DNA of 64,000 nucleotides from Bedellia somnulentella. Lineage: Eukaryota > Arthropoda > Insecta > Lepidoptera > Bedelliidae. This document shows, in pieces, positions 61,504-64,000 of this stretch. The notes beneath the pieces were generated by a model. It was not told the DNA's origin, did not search any database, and saw only the letters and a list, made by a program, of their open reading frames with translations. The stretch lies in assembly GCA_963576735.1 (NCBI GenBank), contig OY755172.1, forward strand, positions 4,774,001 to 4,838,000, written 5' to 3'. Every line of letters begins with the position of its first letter. Within the stretch, counting starts at the first letter, position 1. The translations under genes were made by a program, and so were the position numbers.

Positions 61504-62894
61504 TTTTAATAAGTTTTTTTTATTGATATCTTATATAAATGTATGAGAAAATGATTCTGTAAAACAAAAGAGTGTTCCATTACTAGAATATTTTCACCAT
61601 CTATATAATCTTAAATTGGTTTCATAGATAATGTTATGCAAACAGTTTCATACTGTTTCTATCTCAGATTGTAGAAGGAGTAAAAGATCTGTAGAATTTG
61701 GATTGTTTTTTACAAGTCATATTGTCAATGACACTCTGTTTATATATTAACTTTACAACTAATCAACTAGGACCATGATTTTATTTTTACATTAATTCTT
61801 TATAAAATAAGACTAAAGAACCTTTTTACCAATTTTACTTTGGCAAACCTTTGCCTTCATAGACTTGTAAGATTATTTCGTTGCAATAGTAATAAGAATA
61901 TCAAAGAAATGTAGTCTAATGTTTTACTTAAAATGAGTCTCATTAGCTAATTCAAATGATATTTGACAGCAAAATCAATTCATTATGATGTTTGAGATAG
62001 GTTAAATTTCTAATATTACAGTGGTTATCATTATCATTTTAAAGTAGATACAAGAATTTGAACACTCATTTAATCAATGTAGTTTTAATTTAAGTGTACC
62101 TTAATATGTTATTTCTATATCGACTGACTCCATTATGATGAGCTTATGTATAACATAACTTATTAAAGTTGAATAGATATAGCTAGATGAATATAAATCT
62201 GAATGTTATTTTTTATGTTACACTTTGTATTCCGTCCAAAATGCTGCCTCTTTTCTAAGAATGATAAAAATATACTAATGTGTTGAACAGTTGGTAAATT
62301 AAAGAGAATATACCACATATAGTATTTTACCCTCTAAAAATGTAGAAGAGAAATAAACCAAAAGTACAGTATGCCTCAAAATTCTATGATAAAAAAAAAA
62401 CTTTTCAAAATTCGGTTCTTTTTTTAATAATTTCCAGATTATTAACTATCAGGCAAAGTTCCTGGTTCAAGTTTGTCGTTCACTTTTGGGATATGTTGTA
62501 TACCTAATATCATATGTAGAAAGATTTGATTCATCTGAGATATATTAAAAAAACGCAGTTTGAAGAAATAATAATAAATAGCACAATTTTTGTTTACTAT
62601 CTCGAGATTTACGCTCGATCGAAATTTGTAAAGCATTAATTATATTGCCAATGAAACAATTTATATTTTTATTATAATGTATAATTCCAGTTTATTACCT
62701 ACACAATACACTAGACTTAAAAAGTAAAATTAAGAACTGATTACTGTGAAACTTACGGGAGGATAATTTAGATAAACGGCAGTGTTGAAATAATGATATT
62801 TAATGTAATGTAGTACCCTATTTTTAAGTAATGAATCTTATGGTCCGTCCATTTACAATATAAATGTTTTCCAATTTAAATGGTTCTCGTTTTT
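61504..62894. other. 3' regions of two convergent genes
   Basis: Space between the claudin-like stop (61503) and the PfkB stop (62895). AT-rich, no gene. An AATAAA lies near 62350 on the + strand, far downstream. I cannot assign poly(A) sites confidently. Confidence 0.4.
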
Positions 62895-63358
62895 TTAATT
62901 GCAATCAAACTGTGTGGGTACAGTGGTTTTACTTCTCAGCGCATCTGATGCACATCTAAATCCCAGGTTAATACAATTTTCTTCACATTCACCTGACAAA
63001 ATGCCATGAATAAATCCACTCGCGAAGCAGTCACCTGCCCCAGACACATTGACTATTTTATTAATGACATTAGGAATAGCATACTGTTGTAACTCCAATT
63101 TAGCTCCTGGAGATTTGCGTCTTGCTACTATAACACCTTTAGGACCAACAGTAACTAAAAGATAGTCTATTAAGTGTCCCACGATTTTCGATAACTGCAA
63201 TACTTCGTTTTCAGTGCCTTCTTCATTCTTCACATAATTTGGGTCGACAAATGCTGCCATAGCTCGGAGTTCATTAAGATTTGGTGAGGCAAAGGCTGTT
63301 CGTAAGTTGGTTGAGATTATCTTTGTAGCTTTACGCTGATCAGTTGGCTCGAAAAACA
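62895..63358 (-). CDS. PfkB-family carbohydrate kinase, last exon (pseudouridine kinase-like)
   Basis: Terminal coding exon bounded by a CTTCCAG acceptor at 63359 and a stop at 62895, encoding the last about 154 residues. The PfkB signature reads NVSGAGDCFASGFIHGIL, giving the GAGD anion hole with its catalytic Asp. FFEPTDQRKATKI and FASPNLNELRAMAAF upstream are the wording of pseudouridine kinases, including the kinase half of the bifunctional pseudouridine-metabolising protein. That enzyme phosphorylates pseudouridine to pseudouridine 5'-phosphate. Adenosine kinase and ribokinase are less likely from these motifs. The 5' exons were not found in 63359-64000 and should lie right of the window. 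Confidence 0.75.
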
Positions 63359-63407
63359 CTGGAAGTAAAAAAATACGTTAAGGAAGGTCGACAAAAGTAA
63401 GATATTG

Positions 63408-63468
63408 AAAGTGGCGATCGATAGACTCTGCCTACCCCAAACGGAATAAAGAGCGTGAGAATAAGTAA
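63408..63468 (+). mobile_element. RTE LINE 3' tail fragment
   Basis: GTGGCGATCGATAGACTCTG, CTACCCCAAACGG and GCGTGAGAATAAG, joined directly to the tRNA-derived SINE. Confidence 0.75.
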
Positions 63469-63620
63469 CAACCGTGATAGCTCAGTGGGTAGACCACCCT
63501 ACTATCATGCAGAGGGCGTGGATTCAAATCCTGAGTTGGGCCTACACCAATGTGTATATGGTTAATATCCGGCGTGACATATACTTTTGAGTTTGAGTAT
63601 AATTTTTGCATCACAAATTT
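63467..63620 (+). mobile_element. tRNA-derived SINE
   Basis: Has an A-box-like GATAGCTCAGTGGGTAGA and a B-box-like GGATTCAAATCC spaced as in a tRNA, followed by GGGCCTACACCAATG, a unit common after tRNA heads in lepidopteran SINEs. No matching acceptor stem, so not a tRNA gene. In an intron of the PfkB gene. Confidence 0.7.
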
Positions 63621-64000
63621 GTCCTACCTCTCTTTATTCGTCAGTACGCGTACGTTACTTACGTACTTGCCAAGGTGGCGTGGGACTTTTGATATCTGGA
63701 AAGATGGCTAATTGCATGAAAGACAGAGAAGAAGCGAGAAAAGTATGACAGATTTTGTAATAAGATGAAAGGCTAAGAGCAAAGGTTTTTGACATCAGAG
63801 TCTATAGAGATACTAACGTTGGCACACATCACTTTCTCGTGATAACATGATTGAAGGGTCTGTCTATACGCGTTGGCGTCACAAGACCAAAATGTCAACA
63901 ACTGCATTTGCGAGATCAAAAGTGGAGAAATTGGAAGAAGATGAAAATACTAGAGGTGATTTCGTGAAGATATTTAATGATAGACTATGTTGCGCGTGGA
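63621..64000. other. Intronic sequence of PfkB gene, no recognised content
   Basis: No exon of the kinase, element or RNA gene recognised up to the end of the window. Confidence 0.4.

Noticed and set aside
63467..63545. tRNA gene candidate.
   Set aside because: A- and B-box-like sequences are present, but the acceptor stem does not pair and the sequence continues as a SINE body. Called a tRNA-derived SINE.

Overview
The window is intron-rich, AT-rich animal nuclear DNA. It is most likely from an insect and probably from a moth or butterfly. The reasons are GT-AG introns throughout, metazoan housekeeping genes whose wording fits insect orthologues, and dense short retroelements of types I associate with Lepidoptera: an RTE-clade LINE whose 3' end carries ATGT repeats, a SINE with the same tail, a tRNA-derived SINE and several MITEs. 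The order-level assignment is inference. No species is claimed.

Layout from left to right. (1) 494-17909, + strand: the C-terminal 1055 residues, 19 exons, of an ABCC/MRP4-like ABC transporter. It covers the end of the first membrane domain, NBD1, the second membrane domain, NBD2 and the stop. (2) 19123-21035: a 5'-truncated RTE LINE with an 11-bp target duplication. (3) 21945-40724, + strand: the AP-3 complex delta subunit (AP3D1, garnet in flies). It is interrupted by a 200-N assembly gap and a 100-bp tandem array built from one of its own exon-intron junctions. (4) 42987-43548, + strand: a two-exon THAP-domain reading frame that lost its last zinc ligands, lying between inverted repeats. 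(5) 44223-52350, - strand: the complete ten-exon beta subunit of mitochondrial succinyl-CoA synthetase (SUCLA2-type). (6) 53466-56519, - strand: a complete four-exon DXO/Rai1-family decapping exonuclease. (7) 57323-61503, + strand: a complete three-exon claudin-superfamily four-span membrane protein. (8) 62895-63358, - strand: the last exon of a PfkB-family kinase resembling pseudouridine kinase.

The genes do not form an operon or a shared pathway. DXO and the claudin-like gene are head to head about 0.8 kb apart. AP3D/THAP converge on SUCLA2, and the claudin-like gene converges on the PfkB kinase. Introns are loaded with at least twenty copies of one SINE and more than a dozen 3' fragments of one RTE family.

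The most unusual signal is recurrent partial duplication of GC-rich exons, in tandem and next to the parent exon, carrying a splice site along. It is seen at five exons of two neighbouring genes: both ABC signature exons of the transporter, and three exons of AP3D, one of which was amplified into the 100-bp array. AP3D also carries two adjacent, equally long (74 nt), divergent, open exons with the same phases. This is the expected architecture of mutually exclusive splicing inside the adaptin solenoid.
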